This document shows, in pieces, positions 1 to 9,768 of a stretch of 64,000 nucleotides of DNA; the first letter of the stretch is position 1; every line of letters begins with the position of its first letter. Where the stretch lies: positions 1,178,001 through 1,242,000 of the forward strand of contig NC_009012.1 of assembly GCF_000015865.1 (NCBI RefSeq). The letters are read 5' to 3'. A program made the position numbers and the translations under genes. The notes under the pieces were generated by a model. That model searched no databases. It was given only the letters and a program-made list of their open reading frames with translations, and was not told the origin of the DNA. Origin of the DNA: Acetivibrio thermocellus ATCC 27405 (GTDB lineage: Bacteria > Bacillota > Clostridia > Acetivibrionales > Acetivibrionaceae).

Positions 1-925
1 TGTTGTTGATAAGACCCTCGTTGTACAACTCGTTATAAAGGCTTGAACTTCTGCCCATTATCATTTCAAGTATGAGCTTTACCGCAACTTCCCTCTTTAA
101 GCACTCAATTCCCTTTGAATTAAAATCATTGTCTTTAAATCCCATTTGAAACATGGGCATGGCAACCGCAAGCTTCTGTTCAACATAGTCCCGGTTGATT
201 GTTTTGGGTTCCTCGGGAAAAATCCTCTTTATTTCAGGCTTGCTGCTCTTTGCATCTATACTTTCCTCAATCTGTCCGAACACTTCTTTCGGTTCAACAT
301 CTCCAACTACCAGAATCATCATATTGGAAGGATGGTAGAAAGTATTATAGCACTTGTACAAAATGTCTCGGTTGATTTTGCTTATACTTTCAACCGTTCC
401 TGCTATGTCAATTTTTACAGGATTATTTACATAAAATGCATCCAGCAAGTTGAAGAAAACTCTCCAGTTCGGATCATCTTCATACATCCTGATTTCCTGA
501 GCTATTATGTCCTTTTCTTTTTCCACGCTTTCCTCTGTTATAAAAGGATTTTGAACAAAATCCAAAAGGAGTCGGAAATTGTCCTCGAACCTGTCAGTGC
601 AGGAAAAAAGATAAACCGTCTGGGCAAAGCTTGTATATGCATTGGGATTTGAACCAAGCTGTGAAAACTTATCCATAACGCTTCCGTCTTTTTGTTCAAA
701 AAGCTTATGCTCCAAAAAGTGGGCTATTCCGTCGGGAACTCTGATGGAATCTTTTTCCCCGGGCACGACAAACTCATTATTGATGGAACCGTAATGGGTT
801 GCAAAATTCGCATATTTTTTTGAATAACCTTTTTTGGGCACCACAAAGGATTTAAGACCGCTTGAATGTTCATGAACATATACCGTTTCATCGATGTTTT
901 TATATTCAACAACTTTCATATTCAT
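1..925 (-). CDS. M16 family zinc metallopeptidase, YmfH-like catalytic member (partial, C-terminus outside window)
   Basis: The first 308 codons of an M16 (pitrilysin/insulinase clan) peptidase are present; the gene runs off the window. The inverted zinc motif HxxEH is visible as HFLEH at about residues 69-73, and a downstream AQEIRMYEDD stretch carries the expected third zinc ligand (Glu). I chose the ATG at 925 because an AGAAGGGAG Shine-Dalgarno lies about 11 bases before it. The upstream partner gene ends 36 bp away on the same strand and is an M16 protein without the zinc motif, so the two probably form an active/inactive heterodimer like YmfH/YmfF. The substrate is unknown. The family assignment is secure; the pairing is inference. 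Confidence 0.9.
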   Translation of the reverse strand, partial: MNMKVVEYKNIDETVYVHEHSSGLKSFVVPKKGYSKKYANFATHYGSINNEFVVPGEKDSIRVPDGIAHFLEHKLFEQKDGSVMDKFSQLGSNPNAYTSFAQTVYLFSCTDRFEDNFRLLLDFVQNPFITEESVEKEKDIIAQEIRMYEDDPNWRVFFNLLDAFYVNNPVKIDIAGTVESISKINRDILYKCYNTFYHPSNMMILVVGDVEPKEVFGQIEESIDAKSSKPEIKRIFPEEPKTINRDYVEQKLAVAMPMFQMGFKDNDFNSKGIECLKREVAVKLILEMIMGRSSSLYNELYNEGLINN

Positions 926-961
926 ATTGCCTAGAATTCTCCCTTCTATTTTTTTCTGTCA

Positions 962-2254
962 TTACTCTTCCTTTGATGTTAAGAAATAAACCGTATCAAG
1001 TTTTATTCTTTCGGCAATATCCACAACATCTTTCTTTGTCACTTTCTTTACATTTTCAATAACGTCATCGGGAGTGTCGTCGGTTTCCGCTATATACTGG
1101 CTGAGATAAAAATCCACAATCTGAAGCTGGCTGTCCTTTAAGGACTTGATTCCTGTTTCTATGCTTTTGATGGACGCTTCATATTCGTAATCGGAAATAT
1201 TGCCGTTTTTAATCTCATCCAGTTGTTTGTATATTATCTCCAATGCCTTGTCTTTGTTTTTTATTTCAATCCCGCAGCTTACCACCATCAGTCCTTTGAA
1301 TTTTTCAAGCCTTGAAAACGCATAATACGCAAGTCCTGCCTTTTCTCTCACATTCTGAAAAAGCTTTGAATGAAGTCCGCCGCCTAAAATGCTGTTGTAG
1401 ACCAAAAGTTTATAATAGTCCTTGCTCCCGGGCGGTGTATTGGTTCGAAAGCCCAGGCACAGTTTTCCCTGATTTACGCTCACTCTTTCAATTATGTTTC
1501 TAACCTCTCCCGTATTGACTTCCACTTTGGTCTTAGCGAGGGATTTAACGTTTCCCCTTTTTATTTTTGCAAGACCGTCTGTTATGTATTTTATCCCTTC
1601 ATCATCAACATCACCGGAAATGAAAACATACACAGGCAGAGTTTCAAGGAAGTATTTGTAGTGTTCATAGAGGTTCTTCTCGTCAATCCCCCTCAAATCC
1701 TCTACGCTTCCATAGTCATATATCCCAAAAGGCTCATCTTTGCACATCTCTTCGAGACACTTTTCTATGACATACTGCATTTTGTCGTTGACCCTGCTTT
1801 CAATAAGCTCTTTCAAATTCTGGACTTCCTGCTCCACATACTCCTTTTTGAAAGCATTGTTTTCAAGAACAGGTCTTGTTATTATGTTTAAAAGAAGATC
1901 AAAGTTTTTCTTTGTGAGATCAATATCGGGCTGAGCATACTTGTTGGAAATATATTCAACATAAAACTGAATAATCTGATGCTCTCCCTTCTTTGTCACA
2001 CCGCAGTCAAACACGGAACCGTAAAGCTCTTCAAGATAAAGTGAGATATCCCTTATTGTGGGATAACCTTCACATCCTCTTCTTAAAACAGCGGGAATCA
2101 TTGCATTCTTGGTTGCATTTTCCCTGGTTAAATCGTCATAGAAAAAAATATTAATTGAATTTGTCTTAAATTTTTTGCTTTTAATAGTATAAATCTTTAT
2201 TCCGTTAAAAGATGCAACTTCAGATACTTTGTTTTCTGAAATCACAGTATCCAT
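962..2254 (-). CDS. M16 family peptidase-like protein, YmfF-like non-catalytic member
   Basis: A 430-residue M16-fold protein. Where active members carry HxxEH, this one reads MIPAVLRRGCEGYPTIRDIS, with no zinc-binding histidines, so it should be catalytically dead. The C-terminal half keeps the M16 signature region (GGGLHSKLFQNVREKAGLAYYA), which is the substrate-cleft segment in the inactive halves of M16 dimers. The start is set at the ATG at 2254, behind an AGAGAGG Shine-Dalgarno, rather than at an earlier in-frame codon with no ribosome site. It lies directly upstream of the active M16 gene in the same operon. Its likely role is the regulatory or structural half of an M16 heterodimer. 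Confidence 0.87.
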   Translation of the reverse strand: MDTVISENKVSEVASFNGIKIYTIKSKKFKTNSINIFFYDDLTRENATKNAMIPAVLRRGCEGYPTIRDISLYLEELYGSVFDCGVTKKGEHQIIQFYVEYISNKYAQPDIDLTKKNFDLLLNIITRPVLENNAFKKEYVEQEVQNLKELIESRVNDKMQYVIEKCLEEMCKDEPFGIYDYGSVEDLRGIDEKNLYEHYKYFLETLPVYVFISGDVDDEGIKYITDGLAKIKRGNVKSLAKTKVEVNTGEVRNIIERVSVNQGKLCLGFRTNTPPGSKDYYKLLVYNSILGGGLHSKLFQNVREKAGLAYYAFSRLEKFKGLMVVSCGIEIKNKDKALEIIYKQLDEIKNGNISDYEYEASIKSIETGIKSLKDSQLQIVDFYLSQYIAETDDTPDDVIENVKKVTKKDVVDIAERIKLDTVYFLTSKEE

Positions 2255-2424
2255 TAAATCAATCCTCTCTTTGCTTATGATGTCTTTTAAAATAATGTAT
2301 GTTAATAGTATAATAAAAAAATGCACCTTTATTCAATATTTGTAAGTAAAGTTCTATTAGTTGTTTATTATTAGTAAAATAAAAACCTTGGGCATTGAAA
2401 ATAATAATCCTTGGAGGGATTTTA

Positions 2425-2592
2425 ATGAATCAGGTCAGATATTACAGAAAATACCAAAGGACCCATTCAAAACAAAATGAACAAAATATTGCGCCGACAA
2501 TTGATTTGAGTATTGCCCAAGCCGCAGGAATACTTGCACTGGCATTTGCAACAGGAATCTTGTCAGGATGTTTGCTAAAAAGGCTTAGATAA
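2425..2592 (+). CDS. small single-pass membrane protein, unrecognised
   Basis: A 55-residue protein starting at the ATG at 2425, behind a strong GGAGGG Shine-Dalgarno (2413-2418). The first 25 residues are basic and Gln/Asn rich (MNQVRYYRKYQRTHSKQ). One hydrophobic segment of about 20 residues follows (IAQAAGILALAFATGILSG), then a short basic tail KRLR, which suggests a single transmembrane helix. It is the only plus-strand gene between two minus-strand operons and has its own terminator directly after it, so it is an independent transcription unit. I do not recognise a family and assign no function. Confidence 0.7.
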   Translation: MNQVRYYRKYQRTHSKQNEQNIAPTIDLSIAQAAGILALAFATGILSGCLLKRLR

Positions 2593-2593
2593 A

Positions 2594-2620
2594 CAGGGAG
2601 GCATCTTAACCTCCCTTTCA
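2594..2620 (+). terminator. hairpin terminator between convergent genes
   Basis: A 7-bp perfect stem, AGGGAGG (2595-2601) and CCTCCCT (2610-2616), with an 8-nt loop and a short T run, sits just after the stop of the 55-residue gene. It separates that gene from the convergent ribF end at 2639. The weak T tract lowers confidence. Confidence 0.6.
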
Positions 2621-2638
2621 CTCCGCTTACAAATTCAA

Positions 2639-3577
2639 TCAGGCCAAATCCTCCGCCAAAACTTTTTTGGCAATTTCTATATCCTTGTGTATTTGCTCTA
2701 TAAGTTCTTCTACACTGCCAAACCTCATTTCCTCCCTTATTTTAGAAATGAAGAATACTTCTATTTCTTTTCCGTAAATATCCTTTTCAAAATCAAATAT
2801 GTACGTTTCAACGGAAATTCTGTCCACTCCTCCAAATGTAGGGTTGTTACCCACATTTGTAATGCTATGATACATTTTGCCGTCAACAAGGGTCCTTGTT
2901 ATGTACACTCCATGACACGGAAGCACAAGATAATCCTCCGGATAAATATTGGCAGTGGGAAATCCAATGGTATTCCCTACTCTTCTGCCTTTTTCAACCT
3001 TTCCGGCAACGGAATAGTGTCTTCCCAAAAATGCAAACACCCTCTCCATGTCACCTTCTAAAATATAATTCCTTATTTTAGTGCTGCTTACCACTTCATC
3101 TCCCAGCATAACCGGCTCAATAACAATGACCCTAAAGCCGTATTTTCTTCCCAGCTTTCTTAACAGTTCAGTGTCACCCATGCCCCGGTAACCAAATCTA
3201 TAATTAAAGCCTGCCACCGCAAGCTTCATATTCAGCCTTTCCACAAGAATGTCTTTTACAAAATCTTCAGGCCTCATTCTTGAGAAGGTTTCATCAAATT
3301 TTTCAAAATATAAATAGTCAAGCCGGGTTTTTTCAAGTAATTCCACTTTTTTGCGCGTTGAAGTAATCAACGGAGTAAACAGCTCTTTTCTGATTATATT
3401 CTCCGGGTGCTTGCTAAAGGTGTACACAACCGAATCCAAAGAATTGGACTCCGATTCCTTTATTAACTTGTCTATCAAAGCCATATGCCCTACATGCAGA
3501 CCATCAAAATTTCCAAGTCCTACACCTGTCGATCTTGTAAAATTGTAATTACTCTCTGCTCCATATATAACTCTCAT
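2639..3577 (-). CDS. ribF: bifunctional riboflavin kinase / FMN adenylyltransferase (FAD synthetase)
   Basis: A 312-residue RibF that phosphorylates riboflavin to FMN and adenylates FMN to FAD in the cytosol. The N-terminal nucleotidyltransferase domain shows GNFDGLHVGH at residues 22-31 and SSTKIR near 165. The C-terminal flavokinase domain shows GNTIGFPTANI near 200, then TNVGNNPTF and the ETYIFDF strand. Length is normal for the family. The start ATG follows an AGAAGGAAAG ribosome site. It is the last gene of the rimP-nusA-infB-rbfA-nrnA-truB operon, the same order as in many Firmicutes. Confidence 0.97.
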   Translation of the reverse strand: MRVIYGAESNYNFTRSTGVGLGNFDGLHVGHMALIDKLIKESESNSLDSVVYTFSKHPENIIRKELFTPLITSTRKKVELLEKTRLDYLYFEKFDETFSRMRPEDFVKDILVERLNMKLAVAGFNYRFGYRGMGDTELLRKLGRKYGFRVIVIEPVMLGDEVVSSTKIRNYILEGDMERVFAFLGRHYSVAGKVEKGRRVGNTIGFPTANIYPEDYLVLPCHGVYITRTLVDGKMYHSITNVGNNPTFGGVDRISVETYIFDFEKDIYGKEIEVFFISKIREEMRFGSVEELIEQIHKDIEIAKKVLAEDLA

Positions 3578-3643
3578 ATGCTTTCCTTCTACAACTCCGA
3601 TAAAATAACTACTTTTAAACTTTTAAAATAACTACTTTTTTGC

Positions 3644-4537
3644 TTATACAAAAAGCTTGTCAATTTTAAGACTCAACTCTTCACTTTTGTTCAAAACCGC
3701 TTCCCCCAAAGCCAGAAAAGCACCGTCCTTATCATATACTCTGACTTTTTGGGTCAAAGCAAACTTACCGTATTTTCCGAGAGTTACAAATCCCCCGTTC
3801 AAAAATCTCTTTTTATCCTTTTCATTAAGATAAATTTTATCATAATCGCTAAAAACTTTATCAATACTTGTCAGAATCTCTTCAGGGTTTCCTTTCTCGG
3901 CTGTTTCTTTTATCTCTTCCAGAGTCAAAGCATTTTTAATGTCAAAACTTCCCGATTTCAGCCTTACCAGAAAACCCATATGTCCTCCGCAGCCTAATTT
4001 GTCTCCGACATCGGAACATAAAGTTCTTATATAAGTGCCTTTGGAACATCCCACGTCAAAAACAACTCTGTTGCCTCGGATACTTAAAATATTAATAAAA
4101 TGTATTTTAACCTTTCTTGGAGTCCGTTCCACTTCAATGCCGCTTCTGGCAAGCTCATACAGCTTCTTCCCGTTCATCTTGACTGCCGAATACATGGGAG
4201 GAAGCTGACTGTAGTCCCCTTCAAAAGACTTAATTACCTTTTCAATATCTTCAACGGAAGCCTTTACTTCCTGCTCTCTTATAACTTCTCCATAAGAATC
4301 CTGGGTATCAGTGGATACACCCAGCAAAAGCTCCGCTCTGTAAACTTTGTCTTTATCCGAAAGATATTCAATTGCTTTTGTAGCCTTGCCTGTACAAACA
4401 GGAAGCACTCCTGCCGCACCGGGGTCAAGCGTGCCTGTGTGTCCGATTTTTTTTATTTTCAGGATTCCCCTAAGGTATGCCACCACATCAAAGGAAGTCA
4501 TACCCGGTGGTTTTAAAACATTCAATATTCCGTTCAT
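3644..4537 (-). CDS. truB: tRNA pseudouridine(55) synthase
   Basis: A 297-residue TruB that isomerises uridine 55 in the T loop of tRNAs. The catalytic motif GHTGTLDPGAAGVLP spans about residues 32-46, with the nucleophile Asp38. The KATK, YRAELLLG and GTYIRTL family motifs follow, and a PUA-like C-terminal segment is present. It starts 3 bp after the stop of nrnA, which indicates translational coupling, and lies 66 bp before ribF. Truncation is not apparent. Confidence 0.97.
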   Translation of the reverse strand: MNGILNVLKPPGMTSFDVVAYLRGILKIKKIGHTGTLDPGAAGVLPVCTGKATKAIEYLSDKDKVYRAELLLGVSTDTQDSYGEVIREQEVKASVEDIEKVIKSFEGDYSQLPPMYSAVKMNGKKLYELARSGIEVERTPRKVKIHFINILSIRGNRVVFDVGCSKGTYIRTLCSDVGDKLGCGGHMGFLVRLKSGSFDIKNALTLEEIKETAEKGNPEEILTSIDKVFSDYDKIYLNEKDKKRFLNGGFVTLGKYGKFALTQKVRVYDKDGAFLALGEAVLNKSEELSLKIDKLFV

Positions 4538-4540
4538 AAC

Positions 4541-5497
4541 CTACAAGACTTCACTAATCTCCTTTATGAGCATTTCTTTTACATCATTTATATCGCCTTT
4601 TATCGTGCATCCGGCCGCTCTTTTGTGCCCGCCGCCGGAATGCCTGTTTGCAATAGCTGAAACATCAACATAATTTTTTGATCTGAAGTTTATTTTAAGC
4701 TCACCGCCCGGCCGCTCTCTGATTGCCACTGCTACTTCCACGCCTTCTATGTTTCTTCCTATATTGACGATACCTTCACAATCCTCTTCTTTTGCTCCCA
4801 CACTTCTTAGCAAGTCGTCGGTAATTTTTATCACCGCGAGCTTCCCGTTTTCAAAAAGTTCAAGATTTTCAATGGCTTTCCCCATCAGCTTCACCTTGGG
4901 CAAGGATACGGTTTCAAATACAGTTTGGGATATATAGGAAACATCCACGCCGTTGTTTATCAAATCAGCGGTTATCTGGTGGGTAACGGTCGTTGTATTG
5001 CCGTACCTGAACCCACCTGTATCTGTAGCTATTGCAACATAAAGGCATGTGGCCATATCCCTGTCCAGGTTGATCTCCATCTTTTTAAGAAGCCGGTATA
5101 TCATTTCACCGACCGCCGCTGAGTTTGTATTCACTAAATTTAATTGGGCAAAATACGTATTTGTAGGGTGGTGGTCTATATTAACGGTCATGTCGGCATC
5201 GTTAAATATCTCCACCCTTTTTCCCAGCCGCTGCAAATCACCGGTATCCAAGGCTATTACAAGCTCGTATTTATCCGGTTTTTCGTCATATATCCTTACA
5301 AACTCCCGGCCCGGCAAAAAACCGTATATAGAAGGTATGTCTTCTTCAAAGTAAATAATTGGTTTTTTATTCAACGTATTTAGTGCCAATGCCAGCGCCA
5401 GACTTGAGCCCAAAGCATCTCCGTCCGCTGAAACATGTGGCAAAATAGCAATTTTATTGGCTTTGGTAATTAAAGAAATAATCTCATTTTCAATCAT
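4541..5497 (-). CDS. nrnA: DHH-family bifunctional oligoribonuclease / pAp phosphatase NrnA
   Basis: A 318-residue DHH/DHHA1 phosphoesterase. Motifs visible are DGDALGSS (25-32), DTGD (84-87), DHHPTN (108-113) and, in the DHHA1 domain near the C-terminus, GGGHKRAAG. NrnA-type enzymes degrade 2-5 nt RNA fragments and dephosphorylate 3'-phosphoadenosine 5'-phosphate. The ATG at 5497 was preferred to an upstream in-frame codon because GAGAGG lies six bases before it and the family N-terminus fits. It sits between rbfA and truB, the usual Firmicute position. Confidence 0.94.
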   Translation of the reverse strand: MIENEIISLITKANKIAILPHVSADGDALGSSLALALALNTLNKKPIIYFEEDIPSIYGFLPGREFVRIYDEKPDKYELVIALDTGDLQRLGKRVEIFNDADMTVNIDHHPTNTYFAQLNLVNTNSAAVGEMIYRLLKKMEINLDRDMATCLYVAIATDTGGFRYGNTTTVTHQITADLINNGVDVSYISQTVFETVSLPKVKLMGKAIENLELFENGKLAVIKITDDLLRSVGAKEEDCEGIVNIGRNIEGVEVAVAIRERPGGELKINFRSKNYVDVSAIANRHSGGGHKRAAGCTIKGDINDVKEMLIKEISEVL

Positions 5498-5547
5498 TAC
5501 ATACCTCTCAAAAGTTAATTTGAATTTTATAGGATTCAGCAAATTGC

Positions 5548-5919
5548 TCAAGTATCTTCAGGGTCTTTTGACCCCTTATTTTGAGCTGATGTTTCATTAA
5601 TCAGCTTTGTAATATAAGCTCCCCTCTCAATGGAATTGTCAAGTTCAAAATGGATCTCCGGAGTATACCTTAACTGTACCCTGCGACCGATTTCACGTCT
5701 GATAAAACCGGCTGCGCTCTTAAGACCCTCCAATGAATTTGCTTTTTCTTCTTCGCTTCCCATAACACTGACATAAACTTTCGCATATCGAAGGTCTTTT
5801 GTAACATTTACCTCAGTTATGCTTATGAGTTTGGAAAGCCTGGGGTCTTTCAACTCGTTTTGAATTATATCACTAATTTCCCTTTTTATTTCTTCCGATA
5901 TACGTTCTATTCTTTCCAT
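5548..5919 (-). CDS. rbfA: 30S ribosome-binding factor A
   Basis: A 123-residue RbfA, the KH-fold cold-shock and 16S rRNA maturation factor that binds the 30S subunit. Typical features are the N-terminal MERIERISEEIKREISDI, the DPRL segment and VNVTKDLRYAKVYVSV. I chose the ATG at 5919 with GTAGGAG eight bases upstream; the in-frame GTG at 5928 would sit directly on that Shine-Dalgarno. It follows infB closely in the operon. Confidence 0.95.
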   Translation of the reverse strand: MERIERISEEIKREISDIIQNELKDPRLSKLISITEVNVTKDLRYAKVYVSVMGSEEEKANSLEGLKSAAGFIRREIGRRVQLRYTPEIHFELDNSIERGAYITKLINETSAQNKGSKDPEDT

Positions 5920-5982
5920 TGCCAACACTCCTACAACTTAATTGAATGTTGTATTTCTATGCAAATCAGCAGAATCACCTTT

Positions 5983-8900
5983 TTACTCTTTTACTTCTTC
6001 CATAACATAGACTTCAACTACGTCTCCCTCTTTTATATCATTGAACTTTTCTATAGACAATCCGCATTCATACCCTTCCGCAACTTCTCTCACATCATCT
6101 TTAAATCTCTTTAATGAACCAAGCTTGCCTTCATGAACTACTATTCCGTCCCTTACAAGTCTGATATTGGCATTTCTTGTAATCTTTCCGTCAGTTACAT
6201 AGCCGCCGCCAACCGTTCCTACACCGGAAACTTTGAATATCTGCCTTATTTCAACATGTCCGATTACAACTTCCTTGTAAGTTGGTTCAAGCATTCCTTT
6301 CATAGCGGCTTCAATATCCTCAATTGCATTGTATATAATTGTGTAAAGCCTTAAATCAACCCCTGCTTTCTTTGCCGCATCAATAACGTTGGCCGGAGGT
6401 CTTACATTGAATCCGATTATAATGGCGTTGGACACCTGTGCCAAAGTAACGTCGGTTTCGGTTACCGAACCTACTCCTCCGTGAATAATTTTTACTCTGA
6501 CTTCATCATTGCTAAGCTTCTCCAAAGACTGTTTCAAAGCCTCAACGGAACCTTGAACATCGGCTTTTACAATGATATTCAGTTCTTTTACCTTACCCTC
6601 TTTTATCTGATTGAACAGATCATCGAGAGTAACTCTTGCGCTGGCTTTAAGCAGCTGTTCTCTTTGTTTTAGTTTTCTCTTTTCTATTAATTGTTTTGCA
6701 GTTTTTTCGTCGGTTATCACATAGAATGTTTCCCCAGCTTCGGGAACTTCATGCAATCCAAGAATCTCAACCGGTGTTGAAGGTCCGGCCTTTTTGATTC
6801 TGTGGCCTTTATCGTCCGTCATTGCCCTTATTCTTCCGGTAGTGGTGCCGACTATAATGGAATCACCAACACATAATGTTCCCCTCTGTACAAGCACCGT
6901 TGCAACAGGCCCTTTATCTTTGTCAAGTTTTGCCTCAATAACGGTACCTTTTGCCTGTTTGTTCGGATTTGCCTTAAGCTCCAGCATATCCGCAGCCAAA
7001 AGAATCATTTCCAGCAGATAGTCGATATTAACTCCTTTTTTTGCAGAAACTTCAACAAAAATTGTATCGCCGCCCCATTCCTCAGGAATGAGTCCATATT
7101 CTGTCAATTCCTGCTTGACTTTTTCCGGGTTTGCAGTCGGCTTGTCAATTTTGTTAATTGCAACAATGATCGTAACATTTGCGGCCTTTGCATGGTTTAT
7201 TGCCTCGATTGTCTGAGGCATGACACCGTCATCCGCGGCCACAACCAAAACGGCAATGTCAGTAACCTGGGCACCTCTTGCTCTCATGGCCGTAAAAGCT
7301 TCGTGACCCGGAGTATCGAGGAACGTAATATTTCTGTTATTTATTTTCACCATGTAAGCACCTATATGCTGAGTTATTCCACCGGCTTCTTTTTCCGTAA
7401 CATTTGTTTTCTTGATTGCATCCAGAAGCGATGTTTTTCCGTGGTCAACATGTCCCATAACAACCACCACAGGAGGTCTTGGCACCGCCTCAGGATCGTT
7501 CGGATCATCGGAATCGTCAAAGAGGATATCCTCCTCGTTTACAACAACTTCCTCTTCCGCCTTCACCCCAAATTCGTCCGCAACTATAGCCGCCGTATCA
7601 AAATCCAGTTCCTGATTTAACGTTGCCATGATTCCCAAAGACATTAGTTTCTTTATTACTTCAGCTGATGTCTTTTTAAGAGCTTCTGCCAATTCCTTGA
7701 CAGTAATGGGCGCGGCAATTTTTATTGACGTAACCACAGGCTTTGGCGGAGCCGGTTTTTCCTCTTTTTTCTCTTCTTTCTTCTTTTTTATCTTCCTGCT
7801 TTTCTTTGAACCACCGAAGTAAAAATCATCCATCTCAAAATCATCGGATAATACTTCGGAAACTCCTTTTCTGGAATTAAAAACATTTTTTATTACTTTG
7901 TGATTTTTATTTCTTCCTCCGCTGATTGCGGATCTCGGCTGTTCCTTTCTAAGCTCCCGCTTGGAGTCTTTTTCGGCATCTTTATTGTACTCACGTCTTT
8001 CGGCACGCTGTGAGTTAAACTCTTCTTTTTGGGAAGTGGTAAGTTCAACCTTTGGTATTTCCAAAGACTTCTTTGATCCAGTACGACCTTCCTCCCGATT
8101 TTTATCGGCAGCGGCTTTGCTATTCTGCTTGTTTGCATCCTGCGGGCGATTGGAATCATTTTTCTTCATATCAGGGCTTCTATGTTCATTTTTCTTTGCA
8201 TTGCCACCTTTGTTGTCATTTTTTTCATTCTTTTTTGCCTCGTTTTTCTTTTCAGCATTCTTTTTTGCTTCATTCTTTTTATTATTATTTTTCTTATCCA
8301 TATCTTTTTTATTTAAAGTGTCCGCAGCATTTTCCTCATTGTTTACCGCACTGTTATCCGTTGAAACCTGCCTGTTGTCATTTGTTTTTTTATCTTTGTC
8401 AATGCTTTCATTCAAATTAACATTGGTAGCGCTATCCGCCACGGTAGCTTTTACTTCTTCTAACACTTTGCCTTCCATATTCACAGAGCCATCCTTAATT
8501 TCAGCAGTTTGTTTTGAACCTTCCTCTTTTTTTACAACTTCTTTTACACTGTTTTTTTCAGCATCCTTTTTCTCATTGGTTTGAGCTTTTGATGCTTCAC
8601 TTTTTTTCTGTTCTTCAAGAATCCTCATATATTCCGGCTTCGTTTCCCTTACGAGACCGGGTCTTAAACCCGAAGTCTCAGTCTCAACTCTGACAAAATC
8701 ATTTTTCTTACGTTTCTCTTCGGGCTTCTTTTGACTCTTGGCATCATTTGCCTTTATTTCCTTTATTTCCTCATCTTTTGAATCAAGATAGATTTCCGTT
8801 GTTCTAATAATCCTCGGCGCTTTTTTTGCTTCTTTTTTGAGCTCTTTCATGGCCTCGCTGCTATGTTGGGCTACTGAATGAGCTGAAGCAGTTTTATTAT

Positions 8901-9090
8901 CATCCGTATTGGATTTGTCATCTTTATGTCTGATAACGCCTATATGGTCATATAAAGCTTCCAGTTCATCCTCCTCTAAAAAGCTCATGTGATTCTTGAC
9001 GACTATATTTATTTCTTCCAGTTTTTCCATCAGTCGCTTACTTGTCGTGTTAAGTTCTTTGGCAAGCTCATAAACTCTCTTTTTTGCCAA
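5983..9090 (-). CDS. infB: translation initiation factor IF-2
   Basis: About 1035 residues, long for IF-2. The N-terminal IF2N segment ([12 protein letters not shown]) is followed by roughly 400 residues of Lys/Asn/Glu/Asp-rich low-complexity sequence, a second IF2N domain ([22 protein letters not shown]), then the GTPase core with GHVDHGKTS near residue 545, [12 protein letters not shown] and the SAK motif, and the domain II-IV fMet-tRNA-binding end. It delivers initiator tRNA to the 30S P site. The best start is TTG at 9090, with GGGGGTGA six bases upstream and the family-typical N-terminus following. An ATG at 9123 is possible but has no clear ribosome site. Either start overlaps the end of ylxQ, implying coupling. 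Confidence 0.95.
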   Translation of the reverse strand: MAKKRVYELAKELNTTSKRLMEKLEEINIVVKNHMSFLEEDELEALYDHIGVIRHKDDKSNTDDNKTASAHSVAQHSSEAMKELKKEAKKAPRIIRTTEIYLDSKDEEIKEIKANDAKSQKKPEEKRKKNDFVRVETETSGLRPGLVRETKPEYMRILEEQKKSEASKAQTNEKKDAEKNSVKEVVKKEEGSKQTAEIKDGSVNMEGKVLEEVKATVADSATNVNLNESIDKDKKTNDNRQVSTDNSAVNNEENAADTLNKKDMDKKNNNKKNEAKKNAEKKNEAKKNEKNDNKGGNAKKNEHRSPDMKKNDSNRPQDANKQNSKAAADKNREEGRTGSKKSLEIPKVELTTSQKEEFNSQRAERREYNKDAEKDSKRELRKEQPRSAISGGRNKNHKVIKNVFNSRKGVSEVLSDDFEMDDFYFGGSKKSRKIKKKKEEKKEEKPAPPKPVVTSIKIAAPITVKELAEALKKTSAEVIKKLMSLGIMATLNQELDFDTAAIVADEFGVKAEEEVVVNEEDILFDDSDDPNDPEAVPRPPVVVVMGHVDHGKTSLLDAIKKTNVTEKEAGGITQHIGAYMVKINNRNITFLDTPGHEAFTAMRARGAQVTDIAVLVVAADDGVMPQTIEAINHAKAANVTIIVAINKIDKPTANPEKVKQELTEYGLIPEEWGGDTIFVEVSAKKGVNIDYLLEMILLAADMLELKANPNKQAKGTVIEAKLDKDKGPVATVLVQRGTLCVGDSIIVGTTTGRIRAMTDDKGHRIKKAGPSTPVEILGLHEVPEAGETFYVITDEKTAKQLIEKRKLKQREQLLKASARVTLDDLFNQIKEGKVKELNIIVKADVQGSVEALKQSLEKLSNDEVRVKIIHGGVGSVTETDVTLAQVSNAIIIGFNVRPPANVIDAAKKAGVDLRLYTIIYNAIEDIEAAMKGMLEPTYKEVVIGHVEIRQIFKVSGVGTVGGGYVTDGKITRNANIRLVRDGIVVHEGKLGSLKRFKDDVREVAEGYECGLSIEKFNDIKEGDVVEVYVMEEVKE

Positions 9091-9421
9091 TAGCTTCACC
9101 CCCGCATCCGATTTTTGCTTCATCAATCAACTCTATTGTCCTTTTTGCAAATCCCCTGTCAAGTACCGCTATCACCGACCTTATATCTTTACCGATAAAT
9201 TTACCCAACAACTCTTTTTTACCGAATATTCTTATATCCACTTTTCTGTAATTGCAGGCATCAATAAACTTTTTCTTTGTATTTTGCGAAGCGTCCTCAG
9301 CCACAATTACCAACTCTGCTTTTCCTGCTTTTAGCAATCTTTCACATGACTCATAACCTGCCGCCAGCTTGTTTGCTTTTCTGGCCAATCCCAAAAAAGA
9401 GTATATTCTATTCTCCAGCAT
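9068..9421 (-). CDS. ribosomal L7Ae family K-turn-binding protein YlxQ
   Basis: A 117-residue L7Ae/L30e-fold protein of the YlxQ type encoded between nusA and infB in Firmicutes; the family binds RNA kink-turns. Seen here: [16 protein letters not shown] at the N-terminus and the conserved [17 protein letters not shown] core. The ATG at 9421 has GGAGG close upstream and overlaps the end of ylxR by 14 bp, while the 3' end overlaps infB, so the three are translationally coupled. Cellular role is only inferred from the family (ribosome or RNase P associated RNA binding). Confidence 0.9.
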   Translation of the reverse strand: MLENRIYSFLGLARKANKLAAGYESCERLLKAGKAELVIVAEDASQNTKKKFIDACNYRKVDIRIFGKKELLGKFIGKDIRSVIAVLDRGFAKRTIELIDEAKIGCGGEAIGKKESL

Positions 9422-9686
9422 GGCCCTCCTCCAATTCTTTTCGCAGTAATTCATATATCTCTTCACCAATGGATGTCTCGAAGGCCCTTTCAAATTTTCT
9501 ACCCTTTTTGGCTTTCTCAAAACAGGAAACATTTTTGCAGATGTATGCTCCTCTTCCGGGTTTTTTCCCGGTAAAATCCAAAGAGATTTCATTCTCTTTG
9601 TTTTTAACAACTCTGATAAGTTCTTTTTTGGGTTTCATTTCCTGGCAACCAAGGCACATTCTCATCGGAATCTTTTTTTGTTTCAT
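9408..9686 (-). CDS. YlxR family RNA-binding protein (DUF448)
   Basis: A 92-residue YlxR protein. The family pattern is clear: MRMCLGCQEMKPKKELIRVV near the N-terminus and the GRGAYIC motif near residue 45, followed by a basic helix. YlxR proteins are small nucleic-acid-binding proteins found between nusA and infB; some have been linked to transcription control or RNase P. It lies 82 bp downstream of nusA and overlaps ylxQ by 14 bp. Confidence 0.92.
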   Translation of the reverse strand: MKQKKIPMRMCLGCQEMKPKKELIRVVKNKENEISLDFTGKKPGRGAYICKNVSCFEKAKKGRKFERAFETSIGEEIYELLRKELEEGHAGE

Positions 9687-9768
9687 CTTCCATCACTTCC
9701 CAAAATTCAAGCTTAAAACATGCCGCACCATAAAGATGTCCACATTTTTTCTTTAGTCATATTTTCAA

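Noticed and set aside
7961-8584. Long plus-strand ORF rich in Ser/Phe opposite infB
   Set aside because: It is the antisense reading of the Lys/Glu/Asn-rich IF-2 linker, which gives Phe/Ser-rich reading without stops; no ribosome site.
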